The notes beneath the pieces are model-generated. The model had not been told where the DNA came from, ran no database searches, and saw only the letters and a program-made list of their open reading frames with translations. A program made the position numbers and the translations under genes. A stretch of DNA of 64,000 bases, taken from Candidatus Aminicenantota bacterium (GTDB lineage: Bacteria; Acidobacteriota; Aminicenantia; Aminicenantales; UBA4085). The stretch spans positions 23,670-87,669 of the forward strand of contig JAPKZG010000051.1 of the NCBI GenBank assembly GCA_026393895.1, given 5' to 3'. This document shows, piece by piece, positions 14,898 to 25,600 of the stretch (the first letter of the stretch is position 1; every line of letters begins with the position of its first letter).

Positions 14898-17690
14898 ATG
14901 CCGCATCTCGTCCTCATCGCCAAAAACACCTATGTCTGGCTGGATCAACTCTCCCGAAAATACGATCGCCCCATCCACCGCCTCGATCAAATTCCCGACG
15001 AGGAACTCGACACTCTCCGCGACGCGGGCCTCACCGGATTATGGCTCATCGGCCTGTGGGAACGAAGCCGGGCCTCGCAACGCATCAAGCAGATGACGGG
15101 CAATCCCGAGGCGGTCGCCTCGGCCTATTCGTTGTTCGATTACGCCGTCGCCGGGGACCTGGGCGGCGACCCGGCGCTCCAAAATCTCAAGGAGCGGGCC
15201 GGCCGCCGCGGCCTCCGGCTGGCCTCGGACATGGTGCCGAACCACATGGGCATCGATTCCCGCTGGGTGGTCGAACATCCCGACTGGTTCATCGACCTGC
15301 CGGAGCCCCCGTTTCCGGCCTACTCGTTCAACGGTCCCGACCTGTCCTGGGATGATCGCGTCGGGATCCGGATCGAGGACCGGTATTATGACCGGACGGA
15401 CGCCGCCGTGGTCTTCCAGCGCCGCGACAAGTGGACGGGGGACGTCCGCTACATCTATCACGGAAACGACGGAACGAGCTTCCCCTGGAACGACACCGCC
15501 CAGCTCGATTTTCTCAAACCCGGAGTGCGGGAGGCCGTGATTCAGACGATCCTCCATGTCGCCCGCGATTTTCCCATCATCCGCTTCGACGCGGCCATGA
15601 CCCTGGCCAAACGGCACCTTCAGCGCCTGTGGTACCCGGAGCCGGGGACGGGCGGCGCCATCCCTTCCCGAGCTGAGCACGGCATGTCCCGCGAGGCGTT
15701 CGAAGCGGCGATTCCCGTGGAATTCTGGCGCGAGGTGGTCGACCGGGTGGCGGCCGAGGCGCCCGACACGCTGCTCCTGGCCGAAGCGTTCTGGCTGATG
15801 GAAGGATACTTCGTCCGGACGATGGGCATGCACCGGGTTTACAACAGCGCCTTTATGAACATGCTTCGCGACGAAGACAACGCAAAATACCGTCAGGTGA
15901 TCAAAAACACCCTGGAATTCGACCCCGAGATTCTGAAACGCTACGTCAACTTCATGAACAATCCCGACGAACGCACGGCCGTCGATCAATTCGGCGACAA
16001 CGACAAGTATTTCGGGGTCTGCACCCTGCTGGCCACCCTCCCCGGCCTTCCCATGATCGGCCACGGCCAGATCGAGGGATTCACGGAAAAGTACGGGATG
16101 GAGTACCGCCGGGCGTATTACGACGAGTCTCCCCGCGACGGACTCGTCGACCGGCACCGGCGCGAGATCTTTCCCCTCTTTCGCAAACGGGCCTTGTTCG
16201 CCGAGGCCTCCCGGTTCCTGCTCTTCGACTTTTTCAAACCGGAGGGCAAAGTCGACGAAAACGTCTTTGCCTACTCCAACGGAACGGATGGGGACGGCGT
16301 GCTGGTCGTCTTCCACAACAAATACGCCGAAACCCGCGGTTGGATACGGACATCGGCCGCCTTCGCCCGAAAAACCGGGGCGGAGGATGAAAAAGTCCTC
16401 GTTCGAAAGACCCTCGTCGAGGGATTGCACCTCCCCGACGACCCGGCTGCCTGGGTCGTTTTCAAGGATATGGTCACGGGACTCGAATACATTCGAAACG
16501 GCCGCGAGTTGGCCGTTAAGGGGTTGTATTTGGAACTCGCCGCGTACAAATACGCCGTCTTCGCGGATTTTCACGTCGTCCGGGACGACGACCGGCGGCT
16601 TTATTCGCGGATCGCCGCCGAATTGTCCGGACGGGGAGTTGCCGGCCTCGAACAGGCCGCGGTCGATTCCTGGTTGAATCCCGTTCAGGCGGCCTTTCGG
16701 GAACTCGTCAACCCCGATTTCTTTGAATGGTTGATGAAAAAGCGAATTTTCAAACACGGGACTCCGCTCGATCCCAAGGCCGGGCGACAAGTCGGGGAAA
16801 AAGCGCGGCGTTTAGCCGAGGCGGCCTCCCTGGTGTTCGGCGGAAATCCCGCGGAAAACGCGCCCGGCTCCGGCGGGGAGCGGGAAGCAGATGATTTTGC
16901 GGCCGCTGCGCGGCGGGATTACGAGGCGATTCTCCGATTGCCGGTCATCGAACGGCGGGGACGAAAGCCCGGCCCGAAGACCCATCAAGACGCGATGCGC
17001 TATTTAAAATCGGGATTGACCGGGCCCGTTTCCGCCGGGAAAGCGGCCGGCCAGACGAGGCGGCGGACTGAAGCCAAACCGCACGTGTCGCGGTTCGCCG
17101 CCGGGATCGATCCAAAATCGGCCTGGATTTCTTTGTTCTGCTGGGCCGCCGTTCGAGCGGTCGGACGGCTCGCCGTCGGCCGGAATCCGGCCGATCTGAT
17201 CGACGAATGGGGCTTGGAACGAATCATTACTGAAGCCGGGCGGGCGGATATTCCGGGAATCATCCGGGCGTTGGCCGGACACCCGGATTGGATCGACCCA
17301 AACTTGTCCGCCGGTCAAAACGCCCGTCGCCTGGCCGAGACCATCGTCGGTGAAGCCCGCTTCCGGCGCGCGCTCCGTGTCAATCAATTTCAAGGGATCG
17401 AATACTTCAACCAAGAGGCCTTCGACGCAACGCGTTGGCTGCTCGTAGCCACGGAGGCTCTGCGCAGTCACGGCCTCAGCATGACGGAGGCTCTGCGCAG
17501 TCACGGCGTAAGCATGACCACGGCTGGCCGCGCCGCCGTTTTCGGACAGACGAAGATCACCGCCCGGGCGGCGCGGATGATCTCCCGGGCGTTCGCTCTT
17601 TCCGACAGGCTGAGAAGGGCGGAGCGCAAATCCGGATTCGTAACGGCGAAATTCCTCTCCTTTTTTAAAAAAAAGGACGGACGGGAATAG
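14898..17690 (+). CDS. GH13 alpha-amylase family glycosidase (N-terminus lost or frameshifted)
   Basis: The 930-residue main frame holds a GH13 barrel. The nucleophile Asp is in FPIIRFDAAMTL, the general acid Glu in TLLLAEAFWLMEG, and the third acidic position in NNPDERTAVDQF. MVPNHMGIDSRW is the conserved region I. A long C-terminal helical extension of about 350 residues follows. ATG 14898 is probably internal, because codons upstream in the same frame (14823 onward) are still coding. The family is seen as very long single-chain amylases; likely intracellular turnover of alpha-glucans, as there is no signal peptide. Residues 186-207 contain a perfect-length in-frame duplication near the 3' end of the gene (see 17451-17516). 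Whether the product is active depends on the 5' lesions. Confidence 0.8.
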   Translation: MPHLVLIAKNTYVWLDQLSRKYDRPIHRLDQIPDEELDTLRDAGLTGLWLIGLWERSRASQRIKQMTGNPEAVASAYSLFDYAVAGDLGGDPALQNLKERAGRRGLRLASDMVPNHMGIDSRWVVEHPDWFIDLPEPPFPAYSFNGPDLSWDDRVGIRIEDRYYDRTDAAVVFQRRDKWTGDVRYIYHGNDGTSFPWNDTAQLDFLKPGVREAVIQTILHVARDFPIIRFDAAMTLAKRHLQRLWYPEPGTGGAIPSRAEHGMSREAFEAAIPVEFWREVVDRVAAEAPDTLLLAEAFWLMEGYFVRTMGMHRVYNSAFMNMLRDEDNAKYRQVIKNTLEFDPEILKRYVNFMNNPDERTAVDQFGDNDKYFGVCTLLATLPGLPMIGHGQIEGFTEKYGMEYRRAYYDESPRDGLVDRHRREIFPLFRKRALFAEASRFLLFDFFKPEGKVDENVFAYSNGTDGDGVLVVFHNKYAETRGWIRTSAAFARKTGAEDEKVLVRKTLVEGLHLPDDPAAWVVFKDMVTGLEYIRNGRELAVKGLYLELAAYKYAVFADFHVVRDDDRRLYSRIAAELSGRGVAGLEQAAVDSWLNPVQAAFRELVNPDFFEWLMKKRIFKHGTPLDPKAGRQVGEKARRLAEAASLVFGGNPAENAPGSGGEREADDFAAAARRDYEAILRLPVIERRGRKPGPKTHQDAMRYLKSGLTGPVSAGKAAGQTRRRTEAKPHVSRFAAGIDPKSAWISLFCWAAVRAVGRLAVGRNPADLIDEWGLERIITEAGRADIPGIIRALAGHPDWIDPNLSAGQNARRLAETIVGEARFRRALRVNQFQGIEYFNQEAFDATRWLLVATEALRSHGLSMTEALRSHGVSMTTAGRAAVFGQTKITARAARMISRAFALSDRLRRAERKSGFVTAKFLSFFKKKDGRE
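17451..17516 (+). repeat. 33-bp in-frame tandem duplication
   Basis: Two adjacent 33-base units (17451-17483 and 17484-17516) encode TEALRSHGLSM and TEALRSHGVSM. They differ at only two bases, so the duplication is recent. Confidence 0.9.
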
Positions 17691-17693
17691 CCC

Positions 17694-18263
17694 TCAGCGC
17701 CGGTTCTTCAACACCTTGAAGTTCGAAAAGGCGAATCCGAACGTAACGGCGGCGATTGCCAGCGCGATGACGACATCGACCGTCCGGGCGCGGCTGAAGG
17801 CTCCCCCGTCCCCGCCAATCGACTTGACGGCCAAAAATAAATGGTAAAGACATAAAACCAAGAACGCCGCAAGCAAAAGGCCGTGTGCCCACTTGAATCC
17901 CTTGAGGGCGAAGATCCCCAAAAAGAAGAACGCCGCCGGAATCAGGCTTCGGCCGATCATGGCGAGACGAAGAGAGGCGTATCCGAACGGTTCCCTCGGG
18001 ATGGCGTAGAAAAGAATCGGCAATCCGAGGAGGAGCAGGCCGGCCCCGATCAAAAGGCCCGGCTTTTTTCTCTTCAAAGCGGCCGCCAGGAGAAACGCGC
18101 CCGCGACCGCGGTGATTAGATACACCAGATAATAAATGAACTCTTTTTTAGCCACATAGACGTCCGTCAACGGCAATATGCCCCGAAAATAAAAGAAAAG
18201 AACGACCGATCCGGTCAAGATCGAACCGATCCCCGAAAGCCGCACCGCGTTGGGTTGAGTCAT
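17694..18263 (-). CDS. Integral membrane protein of unknown function
   Basis: A 189-residue protein with about six hydrophobic helices (for example GSILTGSVVLFFYF, YYLVYLITAVAGAFLLAAAL, GLLIGAGLLLLGLPILFYAI). No family recognised and no catalytic motif visible. I chose MTQPNAV at 18263, behind GAGAGGG, over a longer frame whose extra 27 residues are basic and Gly-rich. It converges with the GH13 gene, only 3 bases apart. Confidence 0.7.
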   Translation of the reverse strand: MTQPNAVRLSGIGSILTGSVVLFFYFRGILPLTDVYVAKKEFIYYLVYLITAVAGAFLLAAALKRKKPGLLIGAGLLLLGLPILFYAIPREPFGYASLRLAMIGRSLIPAAFFFLGIFALKGFKWAHGLLLAAFLVLCLYHLFLAVKSIGGDGGAFSRARTVDVVIALAIAAVTFGFAFSNFKVLKNRR

Positions 18264-18407
18264 GGGTTTCCCTCTCCCGGACGATTTGACGGTATTGTCG
18301 AGGAAGAACCCGGGTTTGTCAATCCGGCGCCGGCCCTTCCCCATATTGACATCCCGGAAAATATAAATTACTTATGTCATAAGAAATAGAAAGAAAGGAG
18401 GAAGGTC

Positions 18408-19757
18408 ATGAATATGATCGTCGCGTTTCTTTTCGCCGGTTTGCTCGCTCCTCTCACGGCCGCCCAGACGCCCGAGTTGAAAACCCTCGAGGTCTTCAGC
18501 GACAATTCCTGCCAGATCTCCCTGCGAACGTTCACAGTTCCCGCAGGTCAAACGGCGGCGAACTTCGTTTTCTCTTTCCAAACGTCCTGGCAGGCCTGCC
18601 AGGGACCCGACCGCATGGATTGGATCACCTTCGGCATCCGCGGAGGCCTTTCGGGCGCGACGTTGTATGAATGCACGGAATTTTTCGACCAGCGTCCGGC
18701 CCTGGAAAATCCCGGACCGATCGACGGGATCGTCGCCGAGCCCGGGACGTACGTCGTCTATCTCCTGTCCGGCCGGAATTCCTCCGTCCGCCTGGCCTAT
18801 GCGATGTCGGGAGGGGCCGCGCCGGCCGCCGCGGAAACCGAAGTTAAACCCGTTGTGGCCTACCGGGACAACGGCTGCAATTTGTTTCCCGGCGGTTTTC
18901 AAGTCAGACCGGGATGCACCGCCTCCGATTTTCGTTTTCGTCTGGATTCGCCCTGGATGCAGTGTTCCGGACCCGAACGCGTGAGTGAAGTGACGTTCAC
19001 GATTCGCGGCCCGGCCGGAGACGTTTATGAGTACCGGGAATATTACAACCAGCAGCAGCCGCCGCAGGAGAGATTGGGGGCCCTTTCGAGCCTGGTTTTG
19101 GGTTCCGGCAATTACGTCGTCCTGCTCGGTTCGGGGCGGGACACGTACCTGACCCTGAACTACGGCCTGAATTGCCCCTCCGCGCCGCAGGCCGCCGGCC
19201 CGGGATACGAACCCGCGGTGCTTCTGGCGGAGATCGATACGAACTTCACGTCCTGGTACGTTAAAAGGTGGGGTTCCGGCGACGAGTCGGTCTATCGGTT
19301 GGGCACGGATCCTCAAGCCACGACAAATTTCTCGTGGAAAGACGTCTCCAAGGACGTCATTTCCAACACCGACATCACGATCCTCGCGCCCGGCCGGATC
19401 TATATCGACGCCGAATTCCACATGGAGGACCGGCCCGAATACAACGGGCTCACAAACCCGTACTCCGTCGGAACGGTCTATGCCCAGATATGGAAAAACA
19501 ATTCCTGGCAGACTCACCCGTCACTATCCGAGCCGGGGTGGCAGAACTATGTCGGTTACGCCGGAAGCCGCGAAGTCCTGCCGTCCAAAGGATTCGAATA
19601 TACCGGGCAGATGGGCGGACCGATCCAGATCCTCGGAACCGGCCTGGCCGTGGAACCGGGGAAATTCCGGGTATCGATCCTCTCAGCGATCGCCAGTGAC
19701 TGGGTGGTCCATTATCCCTCGACGGGCAAAATCTACGTCTATTTTATCCCGGATTGA
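18408..19757 (+). CDS. Secreted protein with two tandem Cys-containing domains, unknown
   Basis: A 449-residue exported protein with a signal peptide (to about TAAQ). Two homologous modules of about 105 residues follow: FSDNSCQISLRTFTVPAG with LSGRNSSVRLAYAM, then YRDNGCNLFPGGFQVRPG with LGSGRDTYLTLNYGL. Each has a conserved Cys pair and a WxxCxGPxR element. The last 180 residues form a distinct beta-rich domain (WYVKRWGSGDESVYRLG to GKIYVYFIPD). I do not recognise these families; cell-surface or carbohydrate binding is only a guess. A strong AGGAGGAAGGTC precedes the ATG, and a possible -35 TTGACA lies at 18346-18351. Confidence 0.75.
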   Translation: MNMIVAFLFAGLLAPLTAAQTPELKTLEVFSDNSCQISLRTFTVPAGQTAANFVFSFQTSWQACQGPDRMDWITFGIRGGLSGATLYECTEFFDQRPALENPGPIDGIVAEPGTYVVYLLSGRNSSVRLAYAMSGGAAPAAAETEVKPVVAYRDNGCNLFPGGFQVRPGCTASDFRFRLDSPWMQCSGPERVSEVTFTIRGPAGDVYEYREYYNQQQPPQERLGALSSLVLGSGNYVVLLGSGRDTYLTLNYGLNCPSAPQAAGPGYEPAVLLAEIDTNFTSWYVKRWGSGDESVYRLGTDPQATTNFSWKDVSKDVISNTDITILAPGRIYIDAEFHMEDRPEYNGLTNPYSVGTVYAQIWKNNSWQTHPSLSEPGWQNYVGYAGSREVLPSKGFEYTGQMGGPIQILGTGLAVEPGKFRVSILSAIASDWVVHYPSTGKIYVYFIPD

Positions 19758-19770
19758 TCATCCGTACGGT

Positions 19771-22695
19771 TTACGTCCGGTTGCAGAGATTTTTGTAATC
19801 GCAATAGAGACAGACGCAATCGGCCTCGGCCGCGGGCGTGAACGGAACGCCCGGATCGACGATTTCTTTGAGCAGCCGGTCGATCAGTTCGCCCATGAGA
19901 GCGATTCTTTCCAGGCGTTCGTCCGGGGAGACTTTCTCGCGCCGGCTTTTCGCCTCGTAGGGCGAAACTTCGATGTCCGGGCCGATCCGGCTCTTTCCGA
20001 GCATGACGAAACGGCCGTGGATTTCCCCGGCCGATTTTCCATCAAGGTCCGCGGCTAAAATCGTGTAGAGCGGCATCTGGAGGCTGCCGACAGCCTTCGG
20101 CCACGTCGCCCGGTCCTCCAGGTCCAGTTTATTCCACCTGATTCCGTATTTTCCTTCGTCGGCGGCGGTTTTGTAATCGATGACATAAAGTTCCTGCCCG
20201 CGTTTTTCCAGGCGGTCGAAGCGGGCGGACAAGTCGAACTCCCCGCGGCGGGTCGTATGGGTTTTTTCCAGGGCTTGAATCAGGACGTCCTTCCCTTCCC
20301 CGCGGCAGCTCCGGACAATCTCCGCCTGGCATTTTTCGAAGTAATCGCCCAAATGACGTTTCGTCTGGAGCATCATCAAGTAAGCCCGGCCGCTCAAGTC
20401 CTCGCCGTAAGCCTCGCGGAACCGGCGCTCGATATGGGCGTCCAGAACGGCGACCGGGAAATCCTCCGGCCGCAACGGCCGGCCGATGAACGGCGCGAAT
20501 TCATCCTCCAGGATGCGATGGATCAGCGTGCCGATGTCCTTGGCTTCGATCTCTTCGCCGAGTTCCTCCCGTTCTTTCAGGCCGAGGGCGTATCGGTAAT
20601 AGAACCGGAGTGAACAGGCGAGGTACGCGTCCAGCGAAGTGGCCGAATACCGGAACCCGCTCAAGGCCCCGGCGATTTCGGGTGTTTTCTCCACGGCGGA
20701 AGGCTGCGGAGTCCGGAGGGCGACTTCATACCGGACCGCCCTGACCGGTGTTTCCGATTTCCCTGCCGGATCGCGCTTTCGCGACTCCCACAGCAACCGC
20801 TCGACGTACCGGCTGCGCTCGCGGTCCTTGGCTTCCACAAAAAAAAGATGGACCCGTTCGGCCCCTCGGATCAGGACGTCCAAGTAATGCTCGATCCGCC
20901 GCTCCAAGTCCCGGTGGGTCGGAAGCCCGAGGGCCCGGCGGACGCCGTACGGCAGGAGGGAATCGCCGCGTTTGGAGGCCGGCAGGACGTCCTCGTTGAA
21001 ATCGAGAAGGTAAACCTCTTCGAAGGGAATTCCCCGCGTTTCCCAAAAACCGAGCACCTGAAGCCCCCGCAGCGGCGTCCCGAAGAACGGAACGCTTCCG
21101 GCCGCGGCCACCTTGCGGAAGAGGTTGAAATAGCCCTCCCGTTCCTCGAACGCCATGTCCCGAAGAAGAGAGCGGGCCAGCGTCTCCAACCGGACGGTGA
21201 AAGCTTCCGCGTAGGGATGGAAGAAATAATGGCGGCTGGCCGTGCTGTTTTCATAAACATAATCGAGAACGCAAATCAGCTTTTCGGCAAAATCCCCGAC
21301 GCCGGCGATCGTCCGCAGGGGTACGATCAAGGCCTCATGGATGTTCCGCAAGTGCTCGAGAAACGCCGCCGGGACGGGCGCGCCTTCGACACCTCGGGAG
21401 AGGTTCTCGACGGATTCGCGGACCGCCGCGTCGGATTCGATCTCCGCCAGCGACCAGAACGCCCTGCCCTTGCGAGCGGCCAACGCCTCTTCAACGGCGT
21501 GAAACAGGATGCGGGTCAGGTCGGACCGCCGCTCCCGGCCGGGGAAATACATGTTTTTCGTGTACGGATGGAGGACGAACCGGAGATAATCCGGCGCGTA
21601 AACCCGCCCGTCGTCGTCGCTTGTCTGCAGGATCTCCAGAAGCCGCTCGAAAAAGGTGAAAACCGGCGTCCGGGTCAACGGATAGCCGAGGGAGATGTTG
21701 AATTCGTCCGGAGAAAGATCGGCCAGGGTCTGCTGATAAAGGGGAAAGAGCGTTTCGGACGCGGGCAGGACGACGACCTGGCGTTCGTTGAAGAGACCGG
21801 GGTCGGCCAATTTTTCCCGAAGGATCGTATTGAGGGCGAAAACCTGGCCGTGGGTGTCGGGGCACTTGGTGAACGTGATTTCGGGCAGGGGTGCGCCGGG
21901 GGGATTTTCGAAGGCGGCCGCGTCCTGTTCGATTCCGAGACGCCGGAGCACGTCCCCGATGCCCTTGGCCTGATGAAGAAGAAGGGCGAAATCGTCCCAG
22001 CCGAGCATCCGGCAAAGAAGGTCCTCCTCGGCTTTGTTTAGGGAGAAAAATCCGGCGAAGATGAATCGGTCCGCGTCGTCGAACAGGGACCGATCGATTC
22101 CCCCGGCCGCGGCCCGCAACCGTAGGGCCGGCGTCGAGAAACCGGATTCGGCCAGGGCTTCGAGAAACCGCTCATGAAAATAAGAGAGATTCTGAAGCCT
22201 CGCCCGGGAATGGTCCGTCATGAGGTCGGGCCCCGCCCCCGAAACCGCGTCCTGAATATAGAGGTCGACGCTTCGTAGCCGTTCGTCCGTGATTCCGGCG
22301 GCGGTCAGTTCCTCAAGATCATGATAGAGCTTGACTCCCAGAGGAAAGAAATGATCGGCCGAAAGGAACCGGTCGCGGCCGAGCCGCTCGGGAGCGCTCC
22401 GTTGGATGGCGAGCAAAATCGCGACCGCGTCGAGAACGTCGATCGGCCGGCCGCGGCCGCCCAGCCGTTCGGAATATACATGATCCGCGAACGCGTCGAG
22501 AGAAAAAATCCGGGGCGGGATGAATCCGGAACCGGTCCGTTCGGCCAGATGTTTCCGGAGGTAATACGCCGGGCGGCGTTCCGGGAAAACCACCCAGGAC
22601 CGGGAAAAATCCCGGCCTTCGGCCGGCAGGCGTTCGGCGACGGCCGCGATCAGGCTCGCGCGCGGCGGCACCAAACACACGCGCCCGGAGTTCAT
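19771..22695 (-). CDS. addB: AddB-like ATP-dependent nuclease subunit with PD-(D/E)XK nuclease
   Basis: A 974-residue partner of the helicase-nuclease upstream, for end resection in double-strand-break repair. The N-terminal two thirds resemble the inactivated helicase core of AddB (WVVFPERRPAYYLRKHL). The C-terminus is a Cas4/RecB-type nuclease with catalytic LYVIDYKTA and EFDLSARFD. An iron-sulfur cluster is indicated by a Cys in YLACSLRFYYRYALGL and three in CLYCDYKNLC at the extreme C-terminus, as in AddB. Its start overlaps the stop of the AddA-like gene by 4 bases, so the two are coupled. The name addB is by family resemblance. Confidence 0.85.
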   Translation of the reverse strand: MNSGRVCLVPPRASLIAAVAERLPAEGRDFSRSWVVFPERRPAYYLRKHLAERTGSGFIPPRIFSLDAFADHVYSERLGGRGRPIDVLDAVAILLAIQRSAPERLGRDRFLSADHFFPLGVKLYHDLEELTAAGITDERLRSVDLYIQDAVSGAGPDLMTDHSRARLQNLSYFHERFLEALAESGFSTPALRLRAAAGGIDRSLFDDADRFIFAGFFSLNKAEEDLLCRMLGWDDFALLLHQAKGIGDVLRRLGIEQDAAAFENPPGAPLPEITFTKCPDTHGQVFALNTILREKLADPGLFNERQVVVLPASETLFPLYQQTLADLSPDEFNISLGYPLTRTPVFTFFERLLEILQTSDDDGRVYAPDYLRFVLHPYTKNMYFPGRERRSDLTRILFHAVEEALAARKGRAFWSLAEIESDAAVRESVENLSRGVEGAPVPAAFLEHLRNIHEALIVPLRTIAGVGDFAEKLICVLDYVYENSTASRHYFFHPYAEAFTVRLETLARSLLRDMAFEEREGYFNLFRKVAAAGSVPFFGTPLRGLQVLGFWETRGIPFEEVYLLDFNEDVLPASKRGDSLLPYGVRRALGLPTHRDLERRIEHYLDVLIRGAERVHLFFVEAKDRERSRYVERLLWESRKRDPAGKSETPVRAVRYEVALRTPQPSAVEKTPEIAGALSGFRYSATSLDAYLACSLRFYYRYALGLKEREELGEEIEAKDIGTLIHRILEDEFAPFIGRPLRPEDFPVAVLDAHIERRFREAYGEDLSGRAYLMMLQTKRHLGDYFEKCQAEIVRSCRGEGKDVLIQALEKTHTTRRGEFDLSARFDRLEKRGQELYVIDYKTAADEGKYGIRWNKLDLEDRATWPKAVGSLQMPLYTILAADLDGKSAGEIHGRFVMLGKSRIGPDIEVSPYEAKSRREKVSPDERLERIALMGELIDRLLKEIVDPGVPFTPAAEADCVCLYCDYKNLCNRT

Positions 22696-25600
22696 TCCAC
22701 CTCCTCGATCCGGCCTTGGTCCAGGTACGCCAGCAGGCCGCGGATCGGACGGCCGGGGATGATTTCCGCCATCAACTCGCGGTAGCGGCGGACCTGGGCC
22801 CGGTCGTCCTCGGCGAAGCGCGATTCCCGTCCGGAGGAGGATTCGCGCCCCGTCTTGAAATCGATGATCATCACAGCCTCGGGGTCGACGATGACGCGGT
22901 CCAGCCGGAAGACGTTTCCGGCCCCGTCGCAGATATCGAATTCCCGATGGACCCGGCGTCCGGGCCGGGGCTCGAACCAGGCCGTCGGAGCGGAATCGCC
23001 GAGCGCCCTGATCAGCAATTCGCCCGCATCTTCGGCAAAGCTCCTTTCAGCGGAGGACGGACGGATCCGGGACAGCGCCGCGGCGATCTCCGCCGGCCAG
23101 CCGGCGCGATTGTATTCGATTCCGGAGAGAATCCGGTGAATCCATTCGCCGCGACGGATCCGGGCGGAATTCCGCGCTTCCCGCATACTCGCCGGGAGCT
23201 CGGACGAGCCGGTCCGGTGTTCGACCGGATGGGCGGGAAGGAAGGGCTCGTCCGGCCGCCGGGGCGAACCGGCCCGGCCGCGGGAAAACGTCCAGCGGGA
23301 AACGCCGGCCGCAATTTCCGGCGTTTGCCCTTCGTAGGGAAACACCGTTTCCAGAAGGTCGAAGGGGAACCGGTCCCGCTTTTTCCTGACGCCGACGATG
23401 TACAATTCATGCTGGGCCCGCGTCAAGGCGACATAAAGCGCGTTGAGTTTATCCACCCATTCCCTGTCTTTTTGCTCCCGGTAAATCCTTTCGAGGACAC
23501 CGTCCAATCCGGCCGTTTTTTTATTGATTTTATAGACGTGAATCCGCGATTCCTCTTTTTCAAGATAGAAATCGCCGCCTCGAAAGTTTTCACCGTATAA
23601 AAGGCAGATCACGACCGGGATATCGGCCCCTTTCGCCTTGTGGATGCTCATGATTTTGACGGCGTCGATCTCACGGGGAACGTCGATCGTCCAATTTTCA
23701 TCCGCGTCCTCTTCGGTTCCGCTGAACTCGAGGAATTCCCGAAGATCGTTCCGCCCTTCGCCTTCGAAACCCTTGATGGCTTCCAGAAGCTTGGTCAAGG
23801 CGGCTTCTTCCCTGGGGAACAGCCGGAACACGTCGAACTCCCGGTAAATCCGGGTGACGAGGTCGTAAAGCGGCAGGTATCCGACGCTTTTAAAAAAGGG
23901 TTCAAAATATGCGTTCCAAATCAGAGGGCGGAGGCGGCGGAGGGCCGCGTAACAGGGACGGTTCCCTCTGCATTCTCGAAGAAATTCGCGGCGGGCGGGC
24001 CGATCGAATTTTTCGGGAAACCGGTCCTCGAGGGCCGTCAACAGATCGCCGAGCAAAAACTCGGCGAACGCCAGGTCGTCGGGAGGAGCATCGAGAAACC
24101 GGAGAAACGACAGGATTTCGCCTATGATTTTCCGACGGCGGATGTCCAGGCTGCTGAAAGGAATAAAAGGAATGTCCTTTTCGTTGAGCCAGGAGGCGGC
24201 CTGGACGACGTGATCATTCCGGTAGGCCAGGACGGCGATGTCGGAATAACGCCAGCCGCGATCGTGAAGGCCGGCGATCAGATTTTGAATCTCGTTCTTT
24301 TCCGGCCGGTCGCCGTCTTCGGCCTCCGGCGAATCCCCGGCCGCCTCCTGTTCCGGGGCGTCGCCTCCGCGATCGGGACCGGCGGGATTATCCGCCGTTT
24401 CGTCCGGTTCGGCCCCGGTCTCCTGATTAAAAAGGATGTATTTTACAAACCCGAGGCCCTCCCGTTCCGGAAGGACTTTTTGCTTGAATTGATTGAGCCC
24501 GGAGAGGGCGGCCAGCCGGCCGTAATCGACCTTTTTCTCCTTTGCGTCCGCCCCGTCCGAAGCCTCGTCGGCGTTCGCTTTGAGGTTTAAAAACAAATCC
24601 TTGACGAATTTTAAAACCTGGCCGTCGCTCCGAAAGTTGACGTCCAGATCGCGGACGATCGTGTCCGCGGAACCGAAGCGGACGAGTCGATCCTCCAAAT
24701 CCCGCATGATCCGGTAATCGGCGTCGCGGAAACCGTAGATCGCCTGCTTGGCGTCGCCGACGAGGAACAGGCTCCCCCCCCGCCCCAGGGACTCGTCGAT
24801 CAGCGGTTCAAGCGTCCCCCACTGGATGGGCGACGTGTCCTGGAACTCGTCGATCAGGTAATGATAAATGCGGTCGCCGAGCCGGAAATAGATGTCGGGC
24901 ACGATCCCCTGCTCGACATAGCCGAAGAGCATCCGGTAGATGTCGTCCAGGAAAAGGACGCCGCGGCGGCGCTTGGCGGAATCCAGCGCTGTCCCTTGCA
25001 GGGAACGGTACACCCGAAGATAAGGAAGAAAAAAATCCCGGGCATGGAAACGCGCATATTCGCCGACGAGTTTTTGAAGGCCGGTCCAGGCGTCAAGAAT
25101 CCGGTCGAACGCCGCCGCGTCGTCGCCCCGGCCGGATTTTGGCTTGTTGACGGGATTCGATCCGTAGCTGAATTCGAGCAGATCGGAGAACCGGCCTTCG
25201 TCGATCGCCGGCATGATTTTTCGGGCGTAATGACTGCGGGCGGACACTTTCAAGCCCGAGGCGTCGACGAGCCGCTTCAAGGCCCCGGCCGCGGCCGTGA
25301 TTTTTTGACCGGCCGCCTTCCGCTCCCGGCCGCAATCGTCCAGAACGAGGTCGCCGGGTTGGGCCGCCAGTTTTTTCTGGAACATGTTCAGTTTCTCGAG
25401 AATTTTTGGAGTCGGGTCCCAGGGGAACCTCGATTTCCCTCCTTCCTGAAGGAGCAGATAATCCAGAATATCCCGGAACGCCGCCCCCTCCGGGCTTGCC
25501 GCTTTGACCCGGCGGAGAAACAGGGCGAAAGCGTAGTCGATCAGGTCCCGGGTTTGGAGGAGAATTTCATAATCGGGGCCGACGCCCAGGTCGACCGCCG

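Noticed and set aside
15039..16790. 583-residue minus-strand ORF opposite the GH13 gene
   Set aside because: It mirrors the GH13 catalytic region, which has clear motifs on the other strand.
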